Assembly (NCBI RefSeq): GCF_900167435.1
Contig: NZ_FUWS01000012.1
Location: forward strand, 165,862-229,861
Origin: Marinactinospora thermotolerans DSM 45154
Lineage (GTDB): Bacteria > Actinomycetota > Actinomycetes > Streptosporangiales > Streptosporangiaceae
Length of the DNA: 64,000 nt
Direction: 5' to 3'
The notes beneath the pieces are model-generated. The model worked only from the letters and a program-made list of their open reading frames with translations, ran no database searches and was not told the origin of the DNA. This document shows positions 9,565 through 19,747 of the stretch, one piece after another. Every line of letters starts with the position of its first letter. Positions within the stretch are counted from its first letter, which is position 1. The position numbers were made by a program, and so were the translations under genes.

Positions 9565-10485
9565 TCAGCCGACCACGGTGGTACCGGGCACGTCCCCGTG
9601 CGCCCGGACCGTGCGCGCGCACCGCCCCGACCCGTCGAGCGCGGCGGCCACCTCGGCCGCCGCGGTCTCGTCGGCCGCGAGGAAGGCGCACGTCGGCCCC
9701 GACCCCGACACGATCGCGCCGAGCGCGCCGGCCCGCCTGCCCGTCGTCAAGACGTCGCGCAACCGCGGGCGCAGCGAGAACGCGGCCCGCTCCAGGTCGT
9801 TGGAGAGGGCGGCGCCCAGCGCCCGGGCGTCGCCGGCGGCCAGTGCCGCCACGAGGTCGTCATCGAGCCTGGGCCGCGGCGCGTCCGGGCGCAACCGGTC
9901 GTACTCGGCGAACACCGAAGCGGTGGACAGGCCCGCCTCGGCCAGGGCGAACACCCAGTGGAAGCGGCCACGGCAGGGCACCGGGGCCAGGCGCTCGCCC
10001 CGCCCGGTGCCCACGGCCGTCCCACCGACCAGGGGGAAGGGCACATCGCTGCCGAGCTCGGCGGCGAGCCGCAACAGCTCCTCCCTCGGGACCCCCGTCC
10101 CCCACAATGTGTCGCACGCCACAAGGGTGGCCGCGGCGTCCGCGCTGCCCCCGGCCATGCCGCCGGCCACCGGAATGGCCTTGCGCAGGTGGATTCGGAC
10201 AGGACCGCCGGCACCCGTCTCACGTGCCAGAAGTCGAGCGGCCTTGGCGGCCAGGTTGCTGGCGTCCAGCGGGACGTCCGCGGCGCGGGAGCCGATCTCG
10301 CCGTCGATGCTCAGCGACACCGGCCCCCGGCCCGAACCGGGTTCCCCCGGCGTGACGGTAACCTCGTCGAAGAGCGAAACAGCGTGAAAGACATTGACCA
10401 GATCGTGGTATCCATCTTCACGCGCTGGCCCCACCGCTAGCTGAAGGTTCACCTTCGCGGGTACCCGGACGGTTACGGCGGTCAT
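9565..10485 (-). CDS. ispE: IspE, 4-diphosphocytidyl-2-C-methyl-D-erythritol kinase
   Basis: The GHMP-family kinase of the MEP isoprenoid pathway, which phosphorylates the 2-hydroxyl of CDP-ME with ATP. The protein has 306 residues. The N-terminal VRVPAKVNLQLAVG has the conserved Lys, the ATP loop is AIPVAGGMAGGSADAAA (GHMP motif 2, P-x3-G-x-G-x-S type), and the third motif is IVSGSGPTCAFL. I chose ATG at 10485; an in-frame GTG nine bases upstream is possible. The order rpf, rsmA, ispE, ABC-F, glmU is widespread in actinobacteria. Here a Ser/Thr kinase gene on the other strand separates it from rsmA. Confidence 0.95.
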   Translation of the reverse strand: MTAVTVRVPAKVNLQLAVGPAREDGYHDLVNVFHAVSLFDEVTVTPGEPGSGRGPVSLSIDGEIGSRAADVPLDASNLAAKAARLLARETGAGGPVRIHLRKAIPVAGGMAGGSADAAATLVACDTLWGTGVPREELLRLAAELGSDVPFPLVGGTAVGTGRGERLAPVPCRGRFHWVFALAEAGLSTASVFAEYDRLRPDAPRPRLDDDLVAALAAGDARALGAALSNDLERAAFSLRPRLRDVLTTGRRAGALGAIVSGSGPTCAFLAADETAAAEVAAALDGSGRCARTVRAHGDVPGTTVVG

Positions 10486-10735
10486 AGCGGTCACGAGTCC
10501 TAGATCGTAAAGGAAACCCCACCCCCGTGAACCCACCCGTCCACATGGGCTGTTCACGCGGTTCACTTCCCGTGTCCGCGACAGCGGACGGCTCCGCCCT
10601 TTCCTCCCCGGCCCCCGTCGCCCTTGCGACACGGCTGGCCGAAAAGAGCGCGGCGACCGGTGCGGGTGGGTATCAGGACACGATCCCCGCTACCTTTGGG
10701 CCAGACGGAGTTTGGACACCGTCGGGGAGGGTCGC

Positions 10736-12631
10736 TTGCCGTCGGATGGGCTCCCGAAGAACCTGGAACCGTTGGCCGCCGGAGATCCGGCGACCATCGG
10801 TCCATACGTGCTGGCCGGACGCCTGGGCAGCGGAGGAATGGGGACGGTCTACCTCGGCCGCGCCCCCGAGAAGGGTGCCCAGGTTGCGATCAAGGTGATC
10901 CGGCCGGAGCTGGCCTTCGACGAGGCCACCCGGGCCCGCTTCCGCGACGAGATGGAGAACGCCCGCAGGGTGGCCTCCTTCTGTACCGCCAAGGTGCTCG
11001 ACCACGGCACGTTCGAGAACCGGCCCTACATGGTCACCGAGTACATCGCCGGGACCGCGTTGGCCGAGCACATCGCCACGCATGGGCCGCTCGACTCCAG
11101 CACCCTGCACGGTTTCGCCCTGGGCGTGGCCGCCGCGCTCGCCGCGATCCACGGCGCCGGCCTGGTCCACCGCGACCTCAAGCCCGCCAACGTCCTGCTG
11201 TCGTTGTCGGGTCCCCGGGTGATCGACTTCGGCATCGCCAGGGCGCTCAACACCGCCACCAACCACACCCAGACCGGGATCGTCATGGGCAGTCCCGGTT
11301 GGATGGCCCCCGAGCAGCTCCTTGAGGAGAAGGTCACCACCGCGGCCGACATCTTCGCCTGGGGATGCCTCGTGGCGTTCGCCGGGACCGCGACGCACCC
11401 CTTCGGCAACGGTGACGCGATGACGCTCGGCAAACGGGTGCTCTTCGCCGAACCGCAGATCAACGGTCTCGACAGCCCTTTGGACCGGCTCGTCGCCCAG
11501 GCCCTGGCCAAGGAGCCCGAACGGCGTCCCAAGGCCCAGGACCTCCTGCTGGCCCTGGCCGGAGGCGGCGGGAACACCGAGGACAGCGGCGACGCCAACG
11601 ACATGGTCAGCCACGCGCTGCACCAGTCGTGGCGGCCGAACCTGCCCCCGATCCCGCCCATGCCCCCGCAACAGCACCAGGGCGCGCCGGGACCGCACCA
11701 GGGCGGCGGCCCGCGCCACCCTCAGCAGCCCGCTCCCCTGCCCGGCCAGGCCCCGCAGCACGCCCCGTCCTATCCCGGCCACCCCGGCCCGCCCGGCGCG
11801 GCCCCGCAGGGCGCCCACCAGGGCCGGCAGATGGGGCACCTCGGCGCGCCCGGCCCCGCTCCACAGCGGCCCGCCCACCACACGGGGCAGTTCCCCACGG
11901 CCGGCCCCCAGCACGGCGGTGCGGGAGCGTCCTCGGGGACCCAGCATCCGGCCCCCGCCCGAGGTCCCTCCGGCGCCCGACCCCAGGCCCAGCCCTACGT
12001 CCCGCCGGTTCCACCGCCCCCGCGCGCACCCGCGCAACCCGCCGGCCGGCGCAACCGCTGGCTCATCGTGGTCGCGGTCACGGCGGTGGTCCTGCTCATC
12101 GCCCTGTTCGCGCTGCTGACCGCGCTCGGCGCCAACGGCCTGTCCTGGCCCTGGCAGGACAACGCCTCCTCCTCCGGGCAGGAGGCCCCCTCGGCCGACG
12201 GCCCCGCCGAGGACGGCGACGGCGCCGACCCCGCCCCCCGGTTCTCGGGCAGCGACGGGACGCTGAACTTCACGGTGCTGGACTACCGCTGCGGCACCGG
12301 GATCGGCGGCCGGCCACAGTTCCCCGAGCGCACCTACTGCGTCTTCCCGGTCCAGGTGCGTAACCTCACCACCCAGACGGTCGAGATCCAGCCCGAGTGG
12401 AACCGGCTGTTCGACAGCGAGTCCATGGAGTACCTGGCGACCGATCCGACCCCGGAGGAGGCCGACCAGTCCCTGTGGGGGCGGATCGGCCCCGGCGAGA
12501 CGGCCGAGGGGGAGATCGTGTTCGCCATGGCGGCCGACACGCAGCCCTCGGTCCTCATCCTGCACGGCCGCGAGACGAGCGAGGGCGCCCGGATCAGGCT
12601 GGCGACGACGCCCGCGGGAGAGCCCGCCTGA
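10736..12631 (+). CDS. Transmembrane Ser/Thr protein kinase with extracellular domain
   Basis: A eukaryotic-like Hanks kinase of 631 residues. The kinase domain (about 20-290) has GRLGSGGMG, the ATP Lys in VAIK (residue 53), HRDLKPAN (145-152), DFG (164-166) and an APE motif. A Pro/Gln/His-rich cytoplasmic linker of about 140 residues follows. One membrane helix starts near 440, and an extracellular beta-rich domain of about 130 residues ends the protein. That domain carries two cysteines near RCGTG and TYCVF and looks DUF4352-like. There are no PASTA repeats, so the signal is probably not muropeptide. TTG at 10736 with GGGAGGG upstream is preferred to TTG at 10712. Confidence 0.88.
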   Translation: MPSDGLPKNLEPLAAGDPATIGPYVLAGRLGSGGMGTVYLGRAPEKGAQVAIKVIRPELAFDEATRARFRDEMENARRVASFCTAKVLDHGTFENRPYMVTEYIAGTALAEHIATHGPLDSSTLHGFALGVAAALAAIHGAGLVHRDLKPANVLLSLSGPRVIDFGIARALNTATNHTQTGIVMGSPGWMAPEQLLEEKVTTAADIFAWGCLVAFAGTATHPFGNGDAMTLGKRVLFAEPQINGLDSPLDRLVAQALAKEPERRPKAQDLLLALAGGGGNTEDSGDANDMVSHALHQSWRPNLPPIPPMPPQQHQGAPGPHQGGGPRHPQQPAPLPGQAPQHAPSYPGHPGPPGAAPQGAHQGRQMGHLGAPGPAPQRPAHHTGQFPTAGPQHGGAGASSGTQHPAPARGPSGARPQAQPYVPPVPPPPRAPAQPAGRRNRWLIVVAVTAVVLLIALFALLTALGANGLSWPWQDNASSSGQEAPSADGPAEDGDGADPAPRFSGSDGTLNFTVLDYRCGTGIGGRPQFPERTYCVFPVQVRNLTTQTVEIQPEWNRLFDSESMEYLATDPTPEEADQSLWGRIGPGETAEGEIVFAMAADTQPSVLILHGRETSEGARIRLATTPAGEPA

Positions 12632-12645
12632 CGGCCGCGGTCCGA

Positions 12646-13515
12646 TCAGGCCGGGCGGTTCTCGGCGATGCGGGCGAACGCCTCGACTCCCAGCGCCTCG
12701 CCCCGGGTGGCGGGCTCCACCCCGGCCGCGCGTAGCGCCGCCTCGGCCGCGGGCGCCGAGCCCGCCCACGAGGCCAGGGCCGCCCGCAGCGTCTTGCGGC
12801 GTTGCGCGAAGGCGGCGTCGATGACGGCGAACACCTCTTCCCGGGAGGCCGTCGTCGCGGGAGCGGCCCGGCGGCGCAGCTCGACCAGGCCGGAGTCGAC
12901 GTTGGGCGCCGGCCAGAACACGTTGCGCCCGATCGCCCCAGCCCGGCGCACCTCGGCGTACCAGGCGGCCTTGACCGAGGGGGTGCCATAGGTGCGGCTT
13001 CCCGGCTCCGCCGCGAGACGGTCGGCGACCTCGGCCTGGACCATGACCAGGCCCCGCCGCAGCGAGGGCAGCAGTTCCAGGAGGTGCAGCACCACGGGCA
13101 CGGCCACGTTGTAGGGCAGGTTGGCCACGAGCGCCGTGGGCGCCGGTCCCGGGAGCTCGGTGATCCTCATCGCGTCGGCGGTGACCACCTCCAGGCGGTC
13201 GGCGAGGCCGGGGGCGTGTTCGGCGACCGTCCCGGGCAGCGCGGCGGCGAGCCTGGGGTCGATCTCGACCGCGGTGACCCGGCTGACGTGGGGGAGCAGC
13301 GCGAGCGTCAACGATCCCAGCCCCGGGCCGACCTCGACGACGACGTCGTCGGCCTCGACACCGGAGGCGCGCACGATCCGGCGCACGGTGCCGGCGTCGA
13401 TGACGAAGTTCTGGCCCAGGGTCTTGGTGGGGCGCACGCCCAACCGGTCGGCCAGCCGCCGAACGTCGGCGGGGCTGAGGAGCCGGGCGGTGCCGGAGGT
13501 GTCGGGAGAGGTCAC
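12646..13515 (-). CDS. rsmA: RsmA (KsgA), 16S rRNA dimethyladenosine transferase
   Basis: Dimethylates the two adjacent adenosines near the 3' end of 16S rRNA during small-subunit maturation, using SAM. The protein has 289 residues. Visible family features are [11 protein letters not shown] at the N terminus, the SAM loop [12 protein letters not shown], acidic residue region AVEIDPRLA, and the catalytic NLPYN ([12 protein letters not shown]). The GTG start at 13515 directly follows GGGAGG, a very short spacing. No better start lies before the TKTLGQNF motif. A strong terminator separates it from rpf upstream. It converges with the kinase gene, with 14 bases between stops. Confidence 0.95.
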   Translation of the reverse strand: MTSPDTSGTARLLSPADVRRLADRLGVRPTKTLGQNFVIDAGTVRRIVRASGVEADDVVVEVGPGLGSLTLALLPHVSRVTAVEIDPRLAAALPGTVAEHAPGLADRLEVVTADAMRITELPGPAPTALVANLPYNVAVPVVLHLLELLPSLRRGLVMVQAEVADRLAAEPGSRTYGTPSVKAAWYAEVRRAGAIGRNVFWPAPNVDSGLVELRRRAAPATTASREEVFAVIDAAFAQRRKTLRAALASWAGSAPAAEAALRAAGVEPATRGEALGVEAFARIAENRPA

Positions 13516-13543
13516 CCTCCCATTTTCGCAGGACCGCGACGCG

Positions 13544-13592
13544 CCCCGGCCCCGGACCGTCCTCACGCGAGGAGGACGGTCCGGGGCCGGGG
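13544..13592 (-). terminator. 21-base-pair terminator between rpf and rsmA
   Basis: A perfect 21-base-pair stem (13544-13564 with 13572-13592) and 7-base loop lies seven bases after the rpf stop and 28 bases before the rsmA start. It should end most rpf transcripts, so rsmA may have its own promoter or be read through. Confidence 0.8.
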
Positions 13593-13598
13593 AAGCGG

Positions 13599-14804
13599 TC
13601 ACTGGTGCAGGTGGACGCCGCACACGGGCCACTGGCTCTGCCAGTTGCCGCCGACCATGTTGTAGAGGGTCTTGGCGCGCATCGTCTGCTCCTCGGGGCT
13701 GGCCTCGCTCGGCAGGCCGCTGCCGCCGGCCGACTGCCAGGTGGGGATGGAGAACTGGTACAGGCCGTAGTAGCCGGCGGGGTTGACCGCGGTGGGGTCG
13801 CCTCCGGACTCGCACTGGGCCAGCCCGGCCCAGTTGAGGCTGTCGGCGGAGCCGCCCACGTTGGGGTCGACCTCGGGCTCCTCTTCCTTGGTGCCGATCT
13901 CGGTGACGCCGGCCACCGGTTCCTTGACGACCTCCTCCTTCAAGACGACCTCGGTCTCCTCGCCCTCCTCCATGACCATGGCGTAGGTGACCTTCTTCAC
14001 GCCGTCCTCGGGCTCGGTGACGACCTTCTTCTCGCCCTCGTCGAGGTCGGGGTTCTCGCGCTCCTCGACCTCGGCCTCGATCGGGACCTCCTTGGTCTTG
14101 GGCTCGCCGAGCAGTTGCGTGACGTCGATGACCATGCCGTCGGTGACCTTGGTGTCGGCCGCGGGCTCGACCTCGTCGTGTTCGCCGAGCGTGATGCCGT
14201 TCTCCTCCAGCACCTCTCCGACGGTCGCGGCGACGGTGTCGACCTCGATCCGGACCTGGTCGCGCAGGATGACGAGGTGGCGGCCTTGACGCGCTTCGAC
14301 GCGCAGGCCCTCCAGGGGGATCTCCTCGCTGCGCTCGACCGACAGGGTGAGGGCCTCGTCGGCCAGCCCGATCTGGCCGAGAGCCTCGCCGACGGTGAGG
14401 GCGGTGACCCGGTGGGTCTGCTCCTCGCCCTCGATGTCGAGGATGAGGTCACGGGCGCTGCGGACGAGGATCATCCCGCCCTGGCCGAGCTCGGTGTCGG
14501 GGGAGGGGGCCACCGCGTCCTGCTCGTCCAGGGCGACCCCGGCCGAGTCGAGCACCTCGGCGACGGTTCCGCCGAAGGTGTGGACCGTACGGGTCTGGCC
14601 GTCGACGTCGACCGTGATGCGCTTGTCCATGGCGAAGGCGGTACCCCCGCCGGCGACCAGGAGGGCGACCGCGGCGGCGACGCCGATGACCAGACCTCGG
14701 GGACGTCTACCGCGGCGGGGAGAGGAAGCGGAGGGACCGGCCGAGGCGGCGGGGGCCTTGGCCCGGCGGCGGGAACGGCGGGAAGGTGCAGACCGGATGC
14801 GCAC
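13599..14804 (-). CDS. Resuscitation-promoting factor with DUF348 and G5 domains
   Basis: A cell-wall lytic transglycosylase of the RpfB type, 401 residues, that cleaves peptidoglycan during regrowth. An Arg-rich cytoplasmic N terminus is followed by a membrane anchor ([22 protein letters not shown]). Three DUF348 repeats come next (starting [29 protein letters not shown] and [15 protein letters not shown]). Then comes a G5 domain ([19 protein letters not shown] and on). The C-terminal Rpf domain has the catalytic Glu in [12 protein letters not shown] and paired cysteines (CESGG and VCGVH). Start GTG at 14804 is the best supported. Gene order tatD, rpf, rsmA, ispE is the usual actinobacterial one. 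I saw no c-di-AMP riboswitch upstream. Confidence 0.93.
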   Translation of the reverse strand: MRIRSAPSRRSRRRAKAPAASAGPSASSPRRGRRPRGLVIGVAAAVALLVAGGGTAFAMDKRITVDVDGQTRTVHTFGGTVAEVLDSAGVALDEQDAVAPSPDTELGQGGMILVRSARDLILDIEGEEQTHRVTALTVGEALGQIGLADEALTLSVERSEEIPLEGLRVEARQGRHLVILRDQVRIEVDTVAATVGEVLEENGITLGEHDEVEPAADTKVTDGMVIDVTQLLGEPKTKEVPIEAEVEERENPDLDEGEKKVVTEPEDGVKKVTYAMVMEEGEETEVVLKEEVVKEPVAGVTEIGTKEEEPEVDPNVGGSADSLNWAGLAQCESGGDPTAVNPAGYYGLYQFSIPTWQSAGGSGLPSEASPEEQTMRAKTLYNMVGGNWQSQWPVCGVHLHQ

Positions 14805-15087
14805 GATTCTCAGACCTTCGCGATCACAGGGAGGAGGAAGCGGGGGCGGAGCGGTCCGCCGGCTCGGGCCCGGCGGTCTCCGGCGAGGGGCGCGCGGCGC
14901 GCGGAATGCCCGCTGTACCGACGATCGCCGGCATCCGGAAGTTACCACAGGGGCCACATTTCTGCTTTGGGGATGGCCGAATCAGAAGCCATTGGCGGCT
15001 GTCACGACCCGAACGCCATCTGGAGACGGACGAGTCGGCACAATGAGGAGCCCAACCGGAAACGCCGCACCACCGTGGAGGTCGCGC

Positions 15088-16188
15088 ATGGGTCCCCTCA
15101 ATGGAATACGGGTCGTGGAGTTCACCGGGATCGGCCCCGGCCCGATGGCCGCCATGCTCCTCGCCGACCTGGGCGCCAGCGTCATCCGGATCGACCGGCC
15201 CGCCGCGGCCGAGGCGGCCGGCCGGGGACAGGTGCCGCACATGAGCGCGGGCCGTCCCGTGATCGGCGCCGACCTCAAAAGCGAGGCGGGGCTGCGCACC
15301 GCGCGCGAACTCGTCGCGGCGGCCGACGTCCTTCTGGAGGGCTTCCGGCCCGGTGTCATGGAACGGTTGGGCCTGGGGCCGGACGAGTGCCTCCAGGCCA
15401 ATCCGGGGCTGGTCTACGCGCGGATGACCGGCTGGGGCCAGGACGGACCGCTCGCCCACCGCGCCGGACACGACATGAACTACATCGCGCTCAACGGCGC
15501 ACTGCACAGTTTCGGACGCGCCGGACAGGCACCGCTGCCACCGGCCAACCTCGTCGGTGACTTCGGCGGCGGCACGATGTTCGTCGTCACCGGCATTCTC
15601 AGCGCGCTCGTGGAGCGCCAGCGTTCCGGGCGGGGGCAGGTGGTCGACGCGGCGATGGTCGACGGCAGCGCGCTGTTGATGTCCATGGTCTATGAGGACC
15701 GCGACCGTGGCGCCTGGAGCGACGAACGCGGCACCAACTACCTCGACACCGGCGCCCCCTGGTACGACGTCTACGAGTGCGCCGACGGCCGGCACGTCAG
15801 CGTCGGCTGCATCGAACCCCGGTTCTACGCCGCGTTCCTCGACGGGTTGGGGCTGGCCGACGCGGACCTGCCCGACCAGTGGGACCGGGACCGCTGGCCC
15901 GAGCTGCGTGCCCGCTTCGCCGCGGTGCTGCGCACCCGCACTCGCGCCGAGTGGGCGGAGGTCTTCGGCGACACCGACGCCTGCGTCCAGCCGATCCTGT
16001 CGATGGCCGAGGCCCCCGACCACCCGCACGTGCGGGCGCGCGGCTCGGTCGTCCGCAAGGGCGATCGCGTCTTCCCCGGCCCCGCCCCGCGTTTCAGCCG
16101 GACCCCCGGCCGGACCACCCGCGACCCCGACTTCGCCGCGCCCTCGTTGGAGGACACGCTGAAGGAATGGGGGGTCTCCTCCCCCTGA
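15088..16188 (+). CDS. Alpha-methylacyl-CoA racemase / CaiB-family protein
   Basis: A class III CoA-transferase-fold enzyme, 366 residues. The closest functional match I recognise is alpha-methylacyl-CoA racemase: the N terminus PLNGIRVVEFTGIGPGP, the region GWGQDGPLAHRAGHDMNY that in mycobacterial MCR carries the catalytic Asp and a nearby His, and AAMVDGSALL. It would epimerise 2-methyl-branched acyl-CoAs so that beta-oxidation can use them. ATG at 15088 has GGAGG seven bases upstream. It is divergent from rpf and stands alone, with no beta-oxidation genes nearby. A CoA-transferase role cannot be excluded. Confidence 0.85.
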   Translation: MGPLNGIRVVEFTGIGPGPMAAMLLADLGASVIRIDRPAAAEAAGRGQVPHMSAGRPVIGADLKSEAGLRTARELVAAADVLLEGFRPGVMERLGLGPDECLQANPGLVYARMTGWGQDGPLAHRAGHDMNYIALNGALHSFGRAGQAPLPPANLVGDFGGGTMFVVTGILSALVERQRSGRGQVVDAAMVDGSALLMSMVYEDRDRGAWSDERGTNYLDTGAPWYDVYECADGRHVSVGCIEPRFYAAFLDGLGLADADLPDQWDRDRWPELRARFAAVLRTRTRAEWAEVFGDTDACVQPILSMAEAPDHPHVRARGSVVRKGDRVFPGPAPRFSRTPGRTTRDPDFAAPSLEDTLKEWGVSSP

Positions 16189-16190
16189 CC

Positions 16191-16223
16191 GGGGACGGCC
16201 CGGGCGGGGCCGGGCCCGTCCCC
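16191..16223. terminator. Bidirectional terminator
   Basis: A GC-rich hairpin pairs 16191-16203 with 16210-16223, with one bulged base. It lies in the 39-base gap between the convergent racemase and tatD genes. Confidence 0.7.
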
Positions 16224-16227
16224 GCCG

Positions 16228-17157
16228 TCAGGCCAGGCCGAACGCCCGCACCGCGTTGGCCGCCACGGCGGAGGCGAGCTCGTCCTCGGCCATGTCCTTG
16301 GTCTGGGCCAGCGAGCGCAGCGTGTGCGGGATCAGGTAGGGGGCGTTGGGACGCCCCCGGTAGGGCTTGGGGGTCAGGAACGGGGCGTCGGTCTCGACCA
16401 GGATCAGTTCGGACGGGGCGACCCGCGCGGCCTCGCGCAGCGGCTCGGCGCTGGCGAAGGTGACGTTTCCGGCGAAGCTCATGAAATAACCACGGTCGGC
16501 GCACACCTTGGCCATCCGCGCGTCCCCGGAGAAGCAGTGGAAGATCACCGTGCGCGGCGCGCCCTCCTCCTCCAGGACCCGCAGCACGTCGTCGTGGGCG
16601 TCCCGGTCGTGGATCATCACCGCCAGGTCGTGGCGCCGGGCGATGTCGATGTGCCGGCGGAAGGACTCCTGCTGGGCCCGCACCCCCTCGGGTCCGGTGC
16701 GGAAGTAGTCGAGACCGGTCTCGCCCACCGCGCGCACCTGGGGCAGCGCGGCGAGCCGGTCGATCTCGGCGAGCGCGTCCTCAAGAGCGGCCATGCCGCC
16801 CGCCGGACGACGCTTGCCGGCCCAGTCGGTGTCATCGGGTTCCACGCCCGGCGCGCCGTCGCCGTGGACGATCCTGGGCGCCTCGTTGGGGTGCAGCGCG
16901 ACGGCAGCCCACACCGTCTCGTGGCGGGCGGCGACGTCGGCCGCCCATTGTGAGGACGGAAGGTCCACCCCCACCTGGATCAACGGGGTGACGCCGACCG
17001 CGGCCGCCGCCGCGATGATGTCGGGGACGTCCGGCGTCTGCATGTCCATGTGGGTGTGGCTGTCGGCCACCGGGATCCGCAGCGGCTCGGGCGCGGGTGG
17101 CGGCGTCTGGGCGTTGCGGTTGCGCACGGCCTCACCGCTGCGCTTGCTGGTACTCAC
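16228..17157 (-). CDS. tatD: TatD-family metal-dependent hydrolase (DNase)
   Basis: A TIM-barrel metallohydrolase with 3'-5' exonuclease activity in characterised relatives. It has 309 residues. The metal-binding sites appear in order: DSHTHMD near the N terminus, VGETGLDYFRT, MIHDRDAHDD, FHCFSGD, and VETDAPFLTP near the C terminus. The start chosen is GTG at 17157; a later GTG within NRNA is possible. It lies between metG and rpf, its conserved position in actinobacteria, but a terminator separates it from metG. Confidence 0.92.
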   Translation of the reverse strand: MSTSKRSGEAVRNRNAQTPPPAPEPLRIPVADSHTHMDMQTPDVPDIIAAAAAVGVTPLIQVGVDLPSSQWAADVAARHETVWAAVALHPNEAPRIVHGDGAPGVEPDDTDWAGKRRPAGGMAALEDALAEIDRLAALPQVRAVGETGLDYFRTGPEGVRAQQESFRRHIDIARRHDLAVMIHDRDAHDDVLRVLEEEGAPRTVIFHCFSGDARMAKVCADRGYFMSFAGNVTFASAEPLREAARVAPSELILVETDAPFLTPKPYRGRPNAPYLIPHTLRSLAQTKDMAEDELASAVAANAVRAFGLA

Positions 17158-17252
17158 GGAAGTCCAGTCTATGGACGGGCGGGCGAGAGCGTTGCGGACG
17201 GCTTCGGCGGGCACCCGCGTCATCGGGCGGCGCCCGCCGGGATGCACCCGTC

Positions 17253-17290
17253 TCGCGTCTCCGGTCCCCGCGCGGGGACCGGAGACGCGA
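17253..17290 (-). terminator. Terminator of metG
   Basis: A perfect 17-base-pair stem (17253-17269 with 17274-17290) with a GCGC loop begins six bases after the metG stop. Confidence 0.8.
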
Positions 17291-17295
17291 CGGGA

Positions 17296-19113
17296 TCAGC
17301 CCGCGGCCTCTTCGAGACGCGCCAGCTCCTCGTCGACCACGCTGGGGTCGAGCTTGGCGAACAGCGGGGTCGGGGGCTCCAGCGGGGTCCCCGGCCGGAT
17401 CGGGATGGACTCCCAGCGCGCCTCGCTGTCGGCGTAGTCGCCGGTGATGACCGGGTAGGTGGAGGTGCCCTCCTCGCCGCCGATGGAGTCGGTGACCTCT
17501 TCCAGGCGCGGCATCGCCGACCAGACCCCGGTCCCGCCGAGCATGGCGTAGACCTTGTTGGAGGACGCGGGGAGGAAGGGCGTCAGCAACGTCTTGGCGT
17601 CGTCGACGAGCTGGAGCGCGACGTGCAGCACCGTCCTCATCCGCTCCGGGTCGGTCTTCTTCAACGCCCACGGGGCCTGGTCGGAGATGTACTTGTTGGC
17701 CTCGGCCACGGTGCGCATGGCCTCTTGGAGGCCGGCCTTGAACCGGGAGCGGTCGATGTGGCCGCCGACGACGTCGAAGGCCGCCTTGGAGGCGTCCAGG
17801 ACACGGCGGTCCTCGTCGGTGAGCTCGCCCGCCTCGGGGATCGCGCCGATGTTCTTGGCCGCCATCGAGATGGAGCGGTTGACGAGGTTGCCCCACGCGG
17901 CGACGAGCTCGTCGTTGTTGCGACGGACGAACTCGGCCCAGGTGAAGTCGGTGTCCTGGGTCTCGGGTCCGGCCGCGATGATGTAGTAGCGCAGCGCGTC
18001 GGCGGAGTAGCGCTGGAGGAAGTCGCGCACGTAGATGACGACCCGGCGGGAGGAGGAGAACTTGCGCCCCTCCATGGTCAGGAACTCGCTGGAGACCACC
18101 TCGGTGGGCAGGTTCAGCTCACCGAGCGTCCCGGGCCGGCCGCCGCGGTCGCCCTTGCCGTTGTAGCCGAGCAGCATCGCGGGCCAGATCTCGGCGTGGA
18201 AGACGATGTTGTCCTTGCCCATGAAGTAGTAGGACTCGGCGTCCTCCGCCTGCCACCAGCGCCGCCACGCCTCGGGGTCGCCGCTGCGCTGGGCCCACTC
18301 GATCGCGGCCGAGAGGTAGCCGACGACCGCGTCGAACCACACGTAGAGCCGCTTGTTGGCCTGTTCGCTCCACCCCTCGATCGGGATGGGAACGCCCCAG
18401 TCGAGGTCGCGGCTGATGGCGCGCGGCTGGAGGTCGTCGAGGAGGTTGAGCGAGAACTTCAAGACGTTCGGCCGCCACTGCCCGGCCTTGGACTTCAACC
18501 ACGTTCCGAGGATCTCGGTGAACGCCGGGAGGTCGAGCATGAAGTGCTCGGTGTCGACGAACTCCGGGGTCTCGCCGTTGATCTTGGAGCGGGGGTCGAT
18601 GAGGTCGACCGGGTCGAGCTGGTTGCCGCAGTTGTCGCACTGGTCGCCGCGGGCGCCGTCGTAGCCGCAGATGGGACAGGTGCCCTCGACGTAACGGTCG
18701 GGCAGGGTGCGCCCGGTGGAGGGCGAGATGGCGCCCTTGGTGGTCTTGGTGAAGATGTAGCCGTTGTTGTAGAGCCCGGTGAAGAGCTCCTGCACCACCG
18801 CGTAGTGGTTGGCGGTCGTGGTGCGGGTGAACAGGTCGTAGGAGAGGCCGAGCGCGACGAGGTCCTCGGCGATGATGCGGTTGTACCGGTCGGCGAGCCG
18901 GCGCGCCGTCACCCCTTCCTGGTCGGCGAGGACCTGGATGGGGGTTCCGTGTTCGTCGGTGCCGCTGACCATGAGCACGTGGTTGCCCGACATTCGCTGG
19001 AACCGGGCGAAGACGTCGGAGGGGACCCCGAATCCGGAGACGTGCCCGATGTGGCGAGGGCCGTTGGCGTAAGGCCAGGCCACTGCGGTCAGGATGTGGC
19101 GTTTCGACGACAT
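17296..19113 (-). CDS. metG: Methionyl-tRNA synthetase
   Basis: Charges tRNA-Met and initiator tRNA with methionine. The protein has 605 residues. The class I signature is [14 protein letters not shown] near residue 14, and the KMSKS-type loop is [11 protein letters not shown]. The connective peptide has a zinc knuckle pair CPICG and CDNCG. An anticodon-binding helical domain ends the protein, and the C-terminal tRNA-binding domain seen in some MetRS is absent. The start lies just after a TAGGCT-like hexamer and lacks a ribosome site, so the message may be leaderless. It heads the metG-tatD-rpf-rsmA-ispE series. Confidence 0.96.
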   Translation of the reverse strand: MSSKRHILTAVAWPYANGPRHIGHVSGFGVPSDVFARFQRMSGNHVLMVSGTDEHGTPIQVLADQEGVTARRLADRYNRIIAEDLVALGLSYDLFTRTTTANHYAVVQELFTGLYNNGYIFTKTTKGAISPSTGRTLPDRYVEGTCPICGYDGARGDQCDNCGNQLDPVDLIDPRSKINGETPEFVDTEHFMLDLPAFTEILGTWLKSKAGQWRPNVLKFSLNLLDDLQPRAISRDLDWGVPIPIEGWSEQANKRLYVWFDAVVGYLSAAIEWAQRSGDPEAWRRWWQAEDAESYYFMGKDNIVFHAEIWPAMLLGYNGKGDRGGRPGTLGELNLPTEVVSSEFLTMEGRKFSSSRRVVIYVRDFLQRYSADALRYYIIAAGPETQDTDFTWAEFVRRNNDELVAAWGNLVNRSISMAAKNIGAIPEAGELTDEDRRVLDASKAAFDVVGGHIDRSRFKAGLQEAMRTVAEANKYISDQAPWALKKTDPERMRTVLHVALQLVDDAKTLLTPFLPASSNKVYAMLGGTGVWSAMPRLEEVTDSIGGEEGTSTYPVITGDYADSEARWESIPIRPGTPLEPPTPLFAKLDPSVVDEELARLEEAAG

Positions 19114-19282
19114 GACACAAGCCTAAAGCCGCACGCGCCCGGATTCGCACGTCTTCCCGACCGCGCGCGGCCGCTGCGGCGCGACCTTTTCGTGAGGTCC
19201 CCTCGGTAGGGTGTGAAACCTGAGGCCCAGGTGGCCGCGCCCGCCCCCGTGGGACGTCACGGCGGGTGTCCCGCGGCCTCCC

Positions 19283-19735
19283 ATGACCCGAGGGAAGGTG
19301 GTCACCCCGGTGCTGCGTGCCCTGGCCACCCTGCTGGCCGCCTTGGTGGTCGCGCTGTGCGCGCCGGCTCCGCCGGCCGCGGCCCTCGGGCTGCCCGAGC
19401 CCTCGCCCCGGCCCGAACGGTCGTCCTCCTTCACCGTCGGCTTCGGGCCGCACGCGGTCATCGGCCCCGCCGACTCCGCCTCCATCGCGCTGGCCCTCGC
19501 CAAGTGGGGCGGTGAGCACCGGTCGGCCCCGCGCGACCTCCCCGACGGCTACCTGCCCGGTGTTCCGGCGCCGCGCCGGTCCGACGGCGACCACCGCCTC
19601 CCGCCGCCGCCGGGGGAACAGGGCCGGCCCGACGCGGGCGTGCCCTCGGTTCTGCCGCCCAGCCGCGCGCCCCCTCACGACGCCGCTCCCCCATCCCCGT
19701 CCCCGGCCCTGCCGGGGAGTCCCGACCAGTCGTGA
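19283..19735 (+). CDS. Hypothetical secreted Pro-rich protein upstream of secDF
   Basis: I do not recognise this 150-residue protein. It has a signal peptide (hydrophobic stretch LRALATLLAALVVALCA, then PPAAA) and a short ordered-looking part (SSSFTVGFGPHAVIGPADSASIALALAKWG). A Pro/Arg/Asp-rich tail follows. The stop lies 12 bases before the secDF start, so the two are probably co-transcribed. The start codon is uncertain: ATG at 19283 has no good ribosome site and GTG at 19298 is an alternative. The secDF neighbour suggests a link to export, but that is only context. Confidence 0.6.
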   Translation: MTRGKVVTPVLRALATLLAALVVALCAPAPPAAALGLPEPSPRPERSSSFTVGFGPHAVIGPADSASIALALAKWGGEHRSAPRDLPDGYLPGVPAPRRSDGDHRLPPPPGEQGRPDAGVPSVLPPSRAPPHDAAPPSPSPALPGSPDQS

Positions 19736-19747
19736 GAGGCCTTTCCA

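Noticed and set aside
12646..14957. Readthrough frames joining rsmA and rpf into one longer protein
   Set aside because: The frames differ, and a 21-base-pair terminator plus start signals separate them. The long upstream extensions are artefacts of few stops in GC-rich DNA.
14805..15087. Possible c-di-AMP riboswitch upstream of rpf, as in some Streptomyces rpf genes
   Set aside because: I read the leader on the minus strand and could not find the conserved cores of that riboswitch. The region is simply GC-rich with weak hairpins.
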